Below, piece after piece: positions 1 through 9,338 of a DNA stretch of 64,000 bases. Within the stretch, counting starts at the first letter, position 1. Each line of letters starts with the position of its first letter. The notes beneath the pieces were generated by a model. It was not told the origin of the DNA. It did not search any database and saw only the letters and a program-made list of their open reading frames with translations. A program made the translations under genes and the position numbers. Origin of the DNA: Planctomycetota bacterium (GTDB lineage Bacteria; Planctomycetota; B15-G4); NCBI GenBank assembly GCA_021604805.1, contig BQJR01000003.1:744001-808000 (forward strand), given 5' to 3'.

Positions 1-131
1 CAGCGCACTCATGCTCGCGGACCCTATCATGGCGGGCTGCGCTGGCGGGCCTGTCCCGCGCGCGCAAGTCGCTCACTCGTTCCCCCACCCGGCCCTCGCG
101 ACCCACGCGGCCTCAGAGCGGAGTCTCAACG

Positions 132-302
132 ATGGACAAGAAGGCCAAGAAGCGCCACGCCGTGCTGGCCAAGAAGCGCGCCAACCTGCGTCAGCAGATC
201 AGCACCGTGCGGAAGTTCCCCGACGATCCCGGCGAACTCGTGCAACTCGAAGCCGAGCTCGCCAAGGTGGAAGCCGAGATCGCCAAACTCGAAGCGAGCT
301 GA
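132..302 (+). CDS. small basic coiled-coil protein, unknown function
   Basis: This 56-residue reading frame starts with ATG and ends with TGA. The first 30 residues are rich in Lys and Arg; the last 20 are a heptad-like run of Leu, Val and Ile alternating with Glu, Lys and Ala, which predicts a short helical coiled coil. There is no signal peptide, membrane segment or cysteine. Its codon use matches the neighbouring genes and it is bounded by non-coding sequence, with the convergent porin gene 40 bp downstream. Small charged helical proteins of this kind are common in planctomycete genomes, but I do not recognise a named family and assign no function. Confidence 0.55.
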   Translation: MDKKAKKRHAVLAKKRANLRQQISTVRKFPDDPGELVQLEAELAKVEAEIAKLEAS

Positions 303-342
303 GTCACCCGCGAGCGACCCAGCACATGTTTCGGGTCATGCC

Positions 343-1722
343 TCAGAAGGTGAAAGTGAACTGGGTGTAGAACAGCTCCACGTGACGCTGCGAACCCAAC
401 GTGTCGACGAACTCGCCGGGTGAGAAGCGCGAGTAGCCGAGCACGACCTGCGCGTGCGGCGCCAAGGACTCGAGCTGGTGGCTCAGGATCACGTCGAGCT
501 CGCGGCCGACATCGGTGCCGGCTCCGCCTGTTGCGTCGGTGAGGGTGGCCCCGCCGCCGGCGTTGTAGAGCGAGTCGTGCCGATCCTCGAGGCGGAAGAA
601 GTGCTGCTCGAGCTTGAGCTTGGTGCGCTCATCGAGTGAGACCGCCACGTTGGGTTGCAGGTCGATGATGTTCTGGCGACCCACGAGGTCGAGCTTGCCG
701 AGGTAGGCGTGGCCCAGCGGGAACAGCTGGTTGAAGGTCTCTTGGCGTGAGTCGGTGGGGTCGCTGTCGCCGCTGGCCCAGTCGAAGTCGAGGCCGAAGC
801 GCGGCGAACCGGGGAGGTCGGGTTCGCTCCAGCCTGCGCGCGCGGAGATCGACTGCGCTTCCACCTGGTCGCCCGCGAACTCGCCGAACTGCAGCGCGAG
901 CTCGGCTTCGTAGTCGAACTGTCCGCTCTTGCCCCAGCGGCGCGCGCCGGCGGTGTACACGTCCATCGGGCCGCGACGGCCGGAGCCCGACGTGAGCGAG
1001 GCGGTCGTCTCGTTGAGCGCGAGCAGGTAGGCGTCGGTGCCGCCGGACTCGTCGGGGAACGTGAGGTAGGCGCCGCTGAACCAGAGCGAGTCGTTGTCGT
1101 GGTCGGTGTGTTGCGCGTCCACGGCCACGGGGTGAGTGATGAAGAAGTCGGCGCGGCCCCCGTCGAAGTCTTGGCGCGCGAGCACACCTTCGAAGCGGCG
1201 GCGCGTGTTGCCCCACTCGAGCGGCGAGACGAAGCGCTGTGCGCCGAACTGCATCTCGAAGCGACCGGCGCGCAACAGGGTGTCGCCCTCGATGAACTCC
1301 ACGAAGGCGTTGTGCACGTCGGCGTTGTTGCGATCGATGCCGAGCGGCGCGCGGTCCTCGCCGTAGATGCGCGCGTCGAGCACCTCGACGAAAGCGCGGA
1401 AGCCGTTGACGTTGCGGACCTCGGCGTGCACACGGGTGCGCAGCAAGTTGAAGTCGTTCACGCGCGGTGAAGCGGGCATGAGACTCCGGCCGACTTCGCG
1501 CATGGAACGCCAACGGATCTGGCCGCCGGTGCTGAGCGCCCAGTCGTCGTCGAGCTCGATCCACTTGATCGCGGGGAACAGGTGGACGCCTTCGAGATCT
1601 TCGTCGACGCTGCTCCAGTCTTCGTCGAAGCGCAAGTTCTTGAAGCCGGGGCTCTGCGCCTGGAGCGCCGAGGAACACAACCCGATGAGCACGAGGCTCA
1701 ACACCAATCGAAAGCGGTTCAT
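343..1722 (-). CDS. alginate-export-type outer membrane porin
   Basis: The 459-residue protein has a signal peptide (residues 1-22, ending ALQA) and a beta-strand-rich body that ends in Phe, as is usual for outer membrane beta-barrels. The pattern of acidic and aromatic strands, with stretches such as RTRVHAEVRNVNGFRAFVEV and LLRAGRFEMQFGAQRF, fits the alginate-export (AlgE-like) porin family, which forms anion-selective channels for polysaccharide or other anionic substrates. The start is the ATG at 1722, with AGAGGA seven bases upstream; the longer open frame above it runs through the regulator gene and is not coding. It lies 149 bp downstream of a histidine kinase / response regulator pair on the same strand and may be their target. 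Substrate is unknown. Confidence 0.8.
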   Translation of the reverse strand: MNRFRLVLSLVLIGLCSSALQAQSPGFKNLRFDEDWSSVDEDLEGVHLFPAIKWIELDDDWALSTGGQIRWRSMREVGRSLMPASPRVNDFNLLRTRVHAEVRNVNGFRAFVEVLDARIYGEDRAPLGIDRNNADVHNAFVEFIEGDTLLRAGRFEMQFGAQRFVSPLEWGNTRRRFEGVLARQDFDGGRADFFITHPVAVDAQHTDHDNDSLWFSGAYLTFPDESGGTDAYLLALNETTASLTSGSGRRGPMDVYTAGARRWGKSGQFDYEAELALQFGEFAGDQVEAQSISARAGWSEPDLPGSPRFGLDFDWASGDSDPTDSRQETFNQLFPLGHAYLGKLDLVGRQNIIDLQPNVAVSLDERTKLKLEQHFFRLEDRHDSLYNAGGGATLTDATGGAGTDVGRELDVILSHQLESLAPHAQVVLGYSRFSPGEFVDTLGSQRHVELFYTQFTFTF

Positions 1723-1871
1723 CCCACGTCCTCTGCCCGAGTGCTGACTGACCAGACTGCAACGCTCATGAGATTGCAGTCGCGAAGTTCGTACCACAGG
1801 TCTGCGGAGTGCGCACCTCGCAGGTGTGCAGGGAGCGGCGATGCTTAAAAGTGGCGCGCGACCCGTAAAAG

Positions 1872-3274
<1,403 letters not shown>

Positions 3275-3278
<4 letters not shown>

Positions 3279-5125
3279 GCCGAGACCTCCTGTTGCGGAA
3301 GTGTGAGAAGGAAGGCGGCGCCGCCCTCAGCGCGATTCTGCGCGCGCAGTTCACCGCCGTGCGCCTTGATGATGCCGTAGGAGACGGACAAACCAAGCCC
3401 CGTGCCGCCTTCGGTCGTGAAGAAGGGATCGAAGATGCGCTCGAGGTGTTCGGGTGGGATGCCGCGCCCTTCGTCGGCGACCTCGAGTTGCACCTGCCCC
3501 GCGCCTTCGTCGCTGCGACTCAAGCGCACCCACACGCGCGCCGGCTCCTGCGCGGCCTCCGCCGCCGCAGCCGACGCGCGCGCGGCGTTGAGCAACAAGT
3601 TCAGCAACACCTGCTCGAGACGCCCCGCGTCCCCCAGCACAGGACACGCCTGCTCGGCGCCCTCGAAGATCACGCGCACCGACTTGAAGGCCTTGCTGTA
3701 GGCCGCCATCGAGAGCGCGCGCTGCAACACCTCGGAGAGGTCGATGGGACCGCGTTGCGCTTCGCCGCGCGAGAACTGCAACAGGTCGCGCACGATGTCG
3801 CGGATGCGTTCGAAGCCGTGTTGCACCGAGCCGAGGTGTTCGCGACGGCGCTCGGCGGACAAGTCGTCGGCGCGAAGGAGCGAGAGATAGTTGCCGATGC
3901 CTTCCAGCGGGTTGTTGATCTCGTGCGCGACGCCCGCCGTGAGCAGGCCCAAGCTCGAGAGCCGCTCGCTGGTCTGCAGCTGGCGCTCGATGGCCTTCTG
4001 TTCCGAGAGGTCGCGGAGCGAGAGCTGCGCGATGTGGCCGTCGCCGACATCCACCACGGCCACGCGGCCGTCGACCAACAGATCCTCGCGATCGCGCGCG
4101 TGCACGTGCAGCTCGGGCAGCGCTTCAGGGGCCTGACCGGTCTGCGCGGCGCGACCGAGTGCTTCACGCACGCGCTGCAGGTCGTCGCCGCTGAACAACT
4201 CGGCGAGTTGGATCGCGTGCTCAGGTCGGGGCGCGCTGCTCGGCTCGACACCCGGCGCGTCGGCTCCCGCGGGCAAGCCCAGCACGGCGCGCGCCACGGC
4301 GTTCGACTCGCGCAGGTGTTCGCTACTCGGATCCACGATCAGGATCATGTCAGCAGCGCCTTCCATGAGCGCTCGATAGCGATCACTGAGGCGACGGATC
4401 CAACGCAGGTAGCGCTCCGTCTCGCGCAATCGGAACGAGCGCGTGCTGAGGCGCAGGAAGACCGCGCCGGCGAAGAGCAAGCCGAGACTCACGCCGAGCA
4501 TCGTGGCCACCGTGGCCACGGTTTCGGCGCGCTGCCAATCAGAGGGCGGTTCGAGTGTCTGCGCTTCGAACTGCAGCACGAGGCGCGAGTCACCGACGCC
4601 GGCCAAGTTGCGGCGCAGTTCGTTCGTGGGCTGCTGCGCGGAGCCGGCGCTCGTGGTGTTTGCGGGGAGCGTGTTGCTTGCGTCGAGCGTGTCGCCTACG
4701 GGAGCTTCGCCGCCGAGCCAGGCGATCCGCGCGCCGAGCGCCGCGGCCGTCGCGGCGCGCTGCGCGAGCCATGCGCTGCGACCTTCCACGCAAGACGCGG
4801 CGGCGCCCGGGTCGAGACACCACGCGAGCCGCAGCGCGCCGTCCTCGTCGACACGCCAACGCGCACCGGCGCGCGGATCGCCTGGCTCGCCGCGGAGTTC
4901 CGCAGCCGCGGGCTCTCCCAGACGCAAGCGCGCCTCCGCTTCCAGAGCCGCGAACTCACGTTCCAAGATCGACGCCAGGTCAGCGAGCCGCGCGGCACCC
5001 GCCTCGCGCTGCGCCGTGATCCACGCTTCACGCCGCCACTCGAAGCGCCGCAATCCGAAGGACACGTTGAAGGCCACGAGCCCGAGCAGGAACAGCAGCA
5101 GCAGAAGATTGCGGAGAACTCTCAC
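3275..5125 (-). CDS. membrane sensor histidine kinase (NtrB-like)
   Basis: The 616-residue protein has an N-terminal membrane helix (about 7-24), a periplasmic sensor region of roughly 170 residues, a second membrane helix (about 203-225), a PAS domain (about 248-370), a HisKA dimerisation domain with phospho-acceptor His401 in HEINNPLEG, and a HATPase domain with the N-box around 508-515, the G1 motif DEGRGIP and the G2 motif GGTGLGLS near the C-terminus. It would phosphorylate the response regulator encoded immediately downstream (4-bp overlap). The start is GTG at 5125; no strong Shine-Dalgarno is visible, so a slightly different start is possible. The periplasmic ligand cannot be read from the sequence. 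Confidence 0.9.
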
Positions 5126-5237
5126 ACGTCACCGGTGAGTGGCGGAGCGGTCGAGCCTCGGAGCATACCCACGCGGAGGGCGTGGATTCAGGTTCGCGGC
5201 GCGTATGATGTCCGCCAATCCCAGGCGGCACTGTTCG

Positions 5238-5690
5238 ATGCGCTACCGCAAGATCCTGATCCTTGGAGCCGCCCGTAGCGGGCGATCGTGGCTGGCGCGC
5301 AGCCTCGCCGAAGTCACGGGAATCCGCTGCTGGGACCCCGGCGCGCAGGGAGTCGACGCCGCCCATGTGCGTGCCGAGGCCCGCGCGGAAGCCACCTGGA
5401 TCCTCGAGGAACACGTGGCCGCTCCCGACCGCGAGGCCTTCGACGAAGCGGATCTCGTGGTCTTGCTGCGCACCCCGTTGTGGCTGCGCGCACTGCGGAG
5501 CGCGCGCGGTTACCTGCGCGGCGAGCGACGCGTCAGCGCTGCAACCGCGCCCACCGAAGGCAGGGCCTCACCGAACTCCGACCCGCTCACGCTCGCAGGT
5601 GAGCGCGGCTTCCTCTGCCGCAGCAGCGACGACGTGCGCCGTCTGCTCGACGAGGTCGTGGGCGTGGACTCCGCGCCCCCCGCCAACTGA
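5238..5690 (+). CDS. adenylate-kinase-like P-loop protein with K-to-R Walker A
   Basis: Translation from the ATG at 5238 gives 150 residues that begin RKILILGAARSGRSWLARSL. This is the beta-strand / P-loop / helix of the adenylate-kinase and 'DNA topology modulation (FlaR-like)' group of small P-loop proteins, and the later DLVVLLRTPLWLRALR fits the strand and arginine-rich lid helix of that fold. The P-loop reads GAARSGRS, so the usual Walker lysine is Arg16. That may reduce nucleotide hydrolysis. Possible upstream starts at 5205 or 5139 would add residues with no family resemblance. Function is inferred from fold only. Confidence 0.55.
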   Translation: MRYRKILILGAARSGRSWLARSLAEVTGIRCWDPGAQGVDAAHVRAEARAEATWILEEHVAAPDREAFDEADLVVLLRTPLWLRALRSARGYLRGERRVSAATAPTEGRASPNSDPLTLAGERGFLCRSSDDVRRLLDEVVGVDSAPPAN

Positions 5691-5697
5691 CTCTCGA

Positions 5698-6726
5698 TCA
5701 GTTGCGGTGCGCCTTGTGACAGGCGTTGCAATTCGCGGAGAGTTGGTCGAGTGCGGCTTCGGCCGCGGTCCAATCGCCGGTCTCGCGCGCCGTCACCAGG
5801 CTCTCGTGCAGCGTCTTCGACTGCGGCACCGACTCCGCCATCCAGGTACGGAACTGATCGTCGTAGTCGGCGAGTTCCTCGAGCTCGGGCGCACGCTCGA
5901 GAAGGAGCGCGAGGACAGCCGCTTCGTTGACCGGGTCGAGATCGGGGTGATCGGGGTTCACCTGCCACTTACGCTTGGCCATCTCCTTGATGCGGTCGTA
6001 CGGGCGCGAGATCTCGACCATGTAGCCGGCGAACCCGTCGAGCGGCAGGGCGCTGGGGAAGTCGAACTCGTAGCCCTCCGTGTCGGTTGCCGAAGGGATG
6101 ACGCCTTGCGAGATGGTGGCGTAGAGGCCCTCGTACTTGGGTGAGGTGCCGCACCACTGGCGCATCTCGGCGATGGCCTGCTCACGCGGGACGCCGTCGA
6201 GCGCCACCCGACCCAGCGCTGCGGCCGCCGGACCGCGATGCTTGCCGTGGAAGCAGTGCACGTAGAACGGGCCTTCCTGCTCGCGGAAGGTCTTGGTGAT
6301 CTGCAGGGTTTCCTCGGTGCTCAGGCCGCGGTACTGGATCGGCACGTGCACGTAGGTCATGCCGTACTTGGCGGCGGTCTCGGCGTCGGGGGCCTTGCCG
6401 TCCACGGAGAGGATCGTCTTGATGCCGCGCTCGGAGAGCAGGCGCAGGGCGATCTCGTTGTCGGGTTCGGCGCCGGACAGGATGTTGTCGCTGAGCTGGT
6501 AGAGGTTGTGCAGCCCGGTGTCCTCTTCGGGGGCGCGCTCGGGCAGGTCCACGCGCAAGGCCGCCTCGTAAGCGCCGCCGATCGGGTGCTGGAGGGGAGC
6601 GCTGATCGCAGCCGAGCCGGACGGGGAGTCGCTCTTGCTCCCGGAGGTGTCGCTCGCGGTGGCGTCGCCACAAGCGAGAGAAAGGAGCGGCAACAACAGG
6701 CTGGCGACGCAGATCGAGCGCTTCAT
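5698..6726 (-). CDS. lipoprotein: CX5R phosphatase-like domain fused to c-type haem domain
   Basis: The 342-residue protein has a lipoprotein signal ending in the lipobox LSLAC (Cys19), a Ser/Asp-rich linker, then a domain like dual-specificity / tyrosine phosphatases (about 70-205). This carries the strand ILSVDGKA, VHVPI and the signature CFHGKHR at 158-164, which fits CX5R. The last 75 residues are helical and end in CNACHKAHR (Cys333, Cys336, His337), the CXXCH haem-attachment motif, placed near the C-terminus as in cytochrome c'. The protein would sit on the outer face of a membrane as a haem lipoprotein with a phosphatase-like domain. Catalysis, substrate and redox partner are unknown. 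It is convergent with the upstream P-loop gene (7-bp gap). Confidence 0.75.
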   Translation of the reverse strand: MKRSICVASLLLPLLSLACGDATASDTSGSKSDSPSGSAAISAPLQHPIGGAYEAALRVDLPERAPEEDTGLHNLYQLSDNILSGAEPDNEIALRLLSERGIKTILSVDGKAPDAETAAKYGMTYVHVPIQYRGLSTEETLQITKTFREQEGPFYVHCFHGKHRGPAAAALGRVALDGVPREQAIAEMRQWCGTSPKYEGLYATISQGVIPSATDTEGYEFDFPSALPLDGFAGYMVEISRPYDRIKEMAKRKWQVNPDHPDLDPVNEAAVLALLLERAPELEELADYDDQFRTWMAESVPQSKTLHESLVTARETGDWTAAEAALDQLSANCNACHKAHRN

Positions 6727-6868
6727 CGAGGCGATTTCCCGGTGGGCGAAAGAGAACCCCGGTTCGCGGACGGGCGCGATGCCGGGGGGTGTCGAGCGAA
6801 CGCCCTCCGCGCCGGCATCGTACGCGAGGCTCGCCGCAGCGCACCAGCCGCGCAGGATGGAGCGGCGC

Positions 6869-7339
6869 TCAGCTCGCGGCGGCGACGTCGGCGCGTCGCC
6901 AGATCACGACCGCCAAGAACAACAGGAAGAGCTGCGCCTGCTCCGGCACCAGGTCGGACAGATCGATCTCGACCTTGCGGCGGAACCACGAGGGCCGACG
7001 GATCTCACCGAGGTCGACCCAGTCGGGCCCGACCACGCCGAAGCGCCGCATCATCCAAGTCTTGGGAGCGAGCTCGAGGCTGGCGCCCTTGACCATCACG
7101 AGGAAGCGATTGCGCATCAGTGAGGGCTTGTTGGCCTCGAACACCGGGGTGTCGCCGTCCAGCAGCAGCCACGGACCGCGCATGAGGCTCTCGCGCTCGA
7201 TGCGGTAGACCTTGCCCTGGTAGTGCAGCCGGGCGCCCTCCTTGAGCATCGAGAGATCGAGCTCGGCGATCGGCTCTCCCGTGGCCGAAGTGACCTGGTA
7301 GTGCTGAGACCAGACAGACTTCGGGGTCGCGATGAGCAT
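6869..7339 (-). CDS. unknown protein with C-terminal membrane segment
   Basis: The 156-residue protein starts at the ATG at 7339; the upstream part of the open frame is Pro/Arg-rich and looks non-coding. Most of the protein predicts as beta-strands with regular Gly turns (for example the ARLHYQGKVYRIERESLM stretch). It ends with a hydrophobic segment, AQLFLLFLAVVIWRR, which could be a single membrane anchor followed by positive residues. The strand pattern faintly recalls the tubby-like / LURP-one fold, but I cannot establish this. It is divergent from the phosphodiesterase gene across a 230-bp GC-rich region in which I see no feature. Confidence 0.6.
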   Translation of the reverse strand: MLIATPKSVWSQHYQVTSATGEPIAELDLSMLKEGARLHYQGKVYRIERESLMRGPWLLLDGDTPVFEANKPSLMRNRFLVMVKGASLELAPKTWMMRRFGVVGPDWVDLGEIRRPSWFRRKVEIDLSDLVPEQAQLFLLFLAVVIWRRADVAAAS

Positions 7340-7569
7340 GAGCGGCGGACTTCGAGGGGAGGAGGAAGGGGGCAGCCTAGCGGGCCGCCTCCGGGGGGAC
7401 AACGCGCGGTCGGCACTGCTCGCGCCTGCCGCAGGCTCGACCCTCGCCCGCGATCGTCGTACACCTTGGGCCGGTCGCGCGCGCGCTGGCGGGCTCGCTG
7501 GGGACACTTCGGCTCCCAGCAGCCAGCTGACCGCCGCGTCGGCCGTAGCCCAGTTCCTGGAGAGACGTC

Positions 7570-8808
7570 GTGGATCGAAGCAAGCTGCTGCTCACCCTGC
7601 TGATCGGCTTCCTGGGCGCCTGCGCCAGTGCCCAGTCTCCGTCCCAGCCGACGACCGTGCTGCTCATCTCGCTCGACGGCGTGCGGCACGACGACCTCGG
7701 CAGCGGGAACACCCCCACCCTCGATCGGCTGTCGGCCGAGGGCGCGCACGCCGAACGCCTGCTGCCGGTGTTCCCCACGCTCACCTTCCCCAACCACTAC
7801 AGCTTGGCCACCGGGCTGCACCCCGGCCAGCACGGCATCGTGGGCAACACGATCTACGACCCCGGCTTCGACGCCACCTTCAAGATGGGCAACAGCGAGG
7901 TCGTCGACGGGCGCTGGTGGGGTGGCGAACCGATCTGGATCACCGCCGTGCGCCAGGGTCAGCGCAGCGCCACCTTGTTCTGGCCCGGTTCGGAGGCGGA
8001 GATCCACGGCCGCCGTCCGACCTACTGGCTGAAGTACGACGGCCGTCTCTCGCACGCCGACCGCGTGAAGCAGGTGCTCGCCTGGCTCGACATGCCCGCC
8101 GAAGAACGCCCGCAGTTCCTCACGCTCTACTTCAGCGCCAACGACTCGGCGGCGCACGAGCACGGGCCCGGTTCCGAGGAGCAACAGGCCGCGCTGCGCG
8201 ACATCGACACGGCGCTCGGCGCGCTGGTGAAGGGCCTCGAAGCACGCGAGAGTCTCGACGAGATCGACCTCATCGTGGTTTCCGATCACGGCATGACCGA
8301 GGTGTCGCCCGAGCGCGCCGTGTTCCTCGATGACTTCGTCGACGTGAACAACGAGGCCGAGCTCGTGATCTGGGGCGCGACCTCCGGGATCTGGCCCAAA
8401 GCCGGCCGCGGCGAGGCGCTGCTCAGCGCCTTGAAGGCCGCGCCCCTCGAACACGCGCGCGTCTTCGCCAAGGAAGAGACGCCCGAGAGCTGGCACTTCC
8501 GCGACCACGTGCGCGTGCCGCCGATCGTGCTCGTGGCCGACGAAGGCTGGTCGATCACCACGCGCTCCTTCCACACGCCCGAGCGCACCGCGCACTTCAA
8601 GAAGGGCACGCACGGCTTCGACCCCTCGCTGCCCTCGATGCACGGCATCTTCCTCGCGCATGGCCCGCACTTCCGCGCGGGCGCCAGCGTGCCGAGCCTC
8701 AGCGCCGTCGACGTGTACCCGTTGATGGCGGAACTGCTCGGGCTCGAGCCTGCAGAGAACGCCGGGTCGCTGCGCGCCTCCGAGGCGCTGCGCAGCGAGG
8801 GCCACTGA
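7570..8808 (+). CDS. secreted nucleotide pyrophosphatase/phosphodiesterase (alkaline phosphatase superfamily)
   Basis: The 412-residue protein starts with GTG preceded by GGAGAG. A lipoprotein-type signal ends LGAC (Cys18). The mature part contains LLISLDGVRHDD (first metal aspartate) and FPTLTFPNHYSLATG, the NPP-family nucleophile motif, with Thr72 in place to attack the phosphate; SDHGMTEV carries further metal ligands, and GTHGFDPSLPSMHGIF the last. The family hydrolyses phosphodiester or pyrophosphate bonds of extracellular nucleotides or lysophospholipids using two zinc ions. It is followed after 23 bp by the MOSC gene on the same strand. The exact substrate cannot be told from sequence. 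Confidence 0.88.
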   Translation: MDRSKLLLTLLIGFLGACASAQSPSQPTTVLLISLDGVRHDDLGSGNTPTLDRLSAEGAHAERLLPVFPTLTFPNHYSLATGLHPGQHGIVGNTIYDPGFDATFKMGNSEVVDGRWWGGEPIWITAVRQGQRSATLFWPGSEAEIHGRRPTYWLKYDGRLSHADRVKQVLAWLDMPAEERPQFLTLYFSANDSAAHEHGPGSEEQQAALRDIDTALGALVKGLEARESLDEIDLIVVSDHGMTEVSPERAVFLDDFVDVNNEAELVIWGATSGIWPKAGRGEALLSALKAAPLEHARVFAKEETPESWHFRDHVRVPPIVLVADEGWSITTRSFHTPERTAHFKKGTHGFDPSLPSMHGIFLAHGPHFRAGASVPSLSAVDVYPLMAELLGLEPAENAGSLRASEALRSEGH

Positions 8809-8831
8809 CCCCCAAGGTGCAGGCGCGAGCC

Positions 8832-9323
8832 ATGACGACGGTGTCCGGTGAACTCAGCTGGATCGGCTTGCGCCCCGCGCCCCGTGCCGACGTGCAGAGC
8901 GTGAGCGAAGCGCAGGTCGTTGTGGGGCAAGGTCTGCAAGGCGATCGTTTCGAAGGCCGGCCCGGTGGCGCGGGCACGCGTCAGGTCACGCTCGTGGCGC
9001 AGGAAGACTTGGCGCGCGCGGGCGAACTCTTGGAGCGCGCCGAGCCGCTCGACCCCGCCGACCTGCGACGCAACCTGATGCTGACCGGCGTGGACCTGAG
9101 CGCGTTGCGCGAACAGCGCGTGCGCATCGGCAACGACGTGTTGCTCGAGATCACGGGCGGCTGCCCGCCCTGCGGCCGCATGGAGGAAACCGTGGGCGAA
9201 GGCGGCCGCGATGCGCTCGCTGGCCTGGCCGGCTTGACCGCGCGCGTGCTGCACGGCGGCGTGCTGCGCGTCGGCGATCAGGTCACGCTCGACACAGTGG
9301 ACGACGCCACCGCGCGAGCGTGA
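8832..9323 (+). CDS. MOSC-domain protein
   Basis: The 163-residue protein is a single MOSC domain. It carries the early glycine-rich strand GLQGDRFEGRPGG, the RQVTLVAQEDL segment, LRRNLMLTGVDLSAL and the conserved cysteine motif GGCPPCGRME. MOSC domains, named after molybdenum cofactor sulfurase C-termini, bind molybdenum cofactor or act on sulfur-containing or N-hydroxylated substrates (YiiM/YuaD-like stand-alone forms). I chose the ATG at 8832; a GTG at 8817 would add five residues. The gene lies 23 bp after the phosphodiesterase gene and is probably co-transcribed, with no evident functional link. Confidence 0.8.
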   Translation: MTTVSGELSWIGLRPAPRADVQSVSEAQVVVGQGLQGDRFEGRPGGAGTRQVTLVAQEDLARAGELLERAEPLDPADLRRNLMLTGVDLSALREQRVRIGNDVLLEITGGCPPCGRMEETVGEGGRDALAGLAGLTARVLHGGVLRVGDQVTLDTVDDATARA

Positions 9324-9338
9324 CCCGCGTCAGCCCGA

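Noticed and set aside
11..370. 119-residue plus-strand frame at the window start
   Set aside because: It is Arg/Ala-rich and overlaps the small coiled-coil gene in another frame, which has better codon use and a plausible protein sequence.
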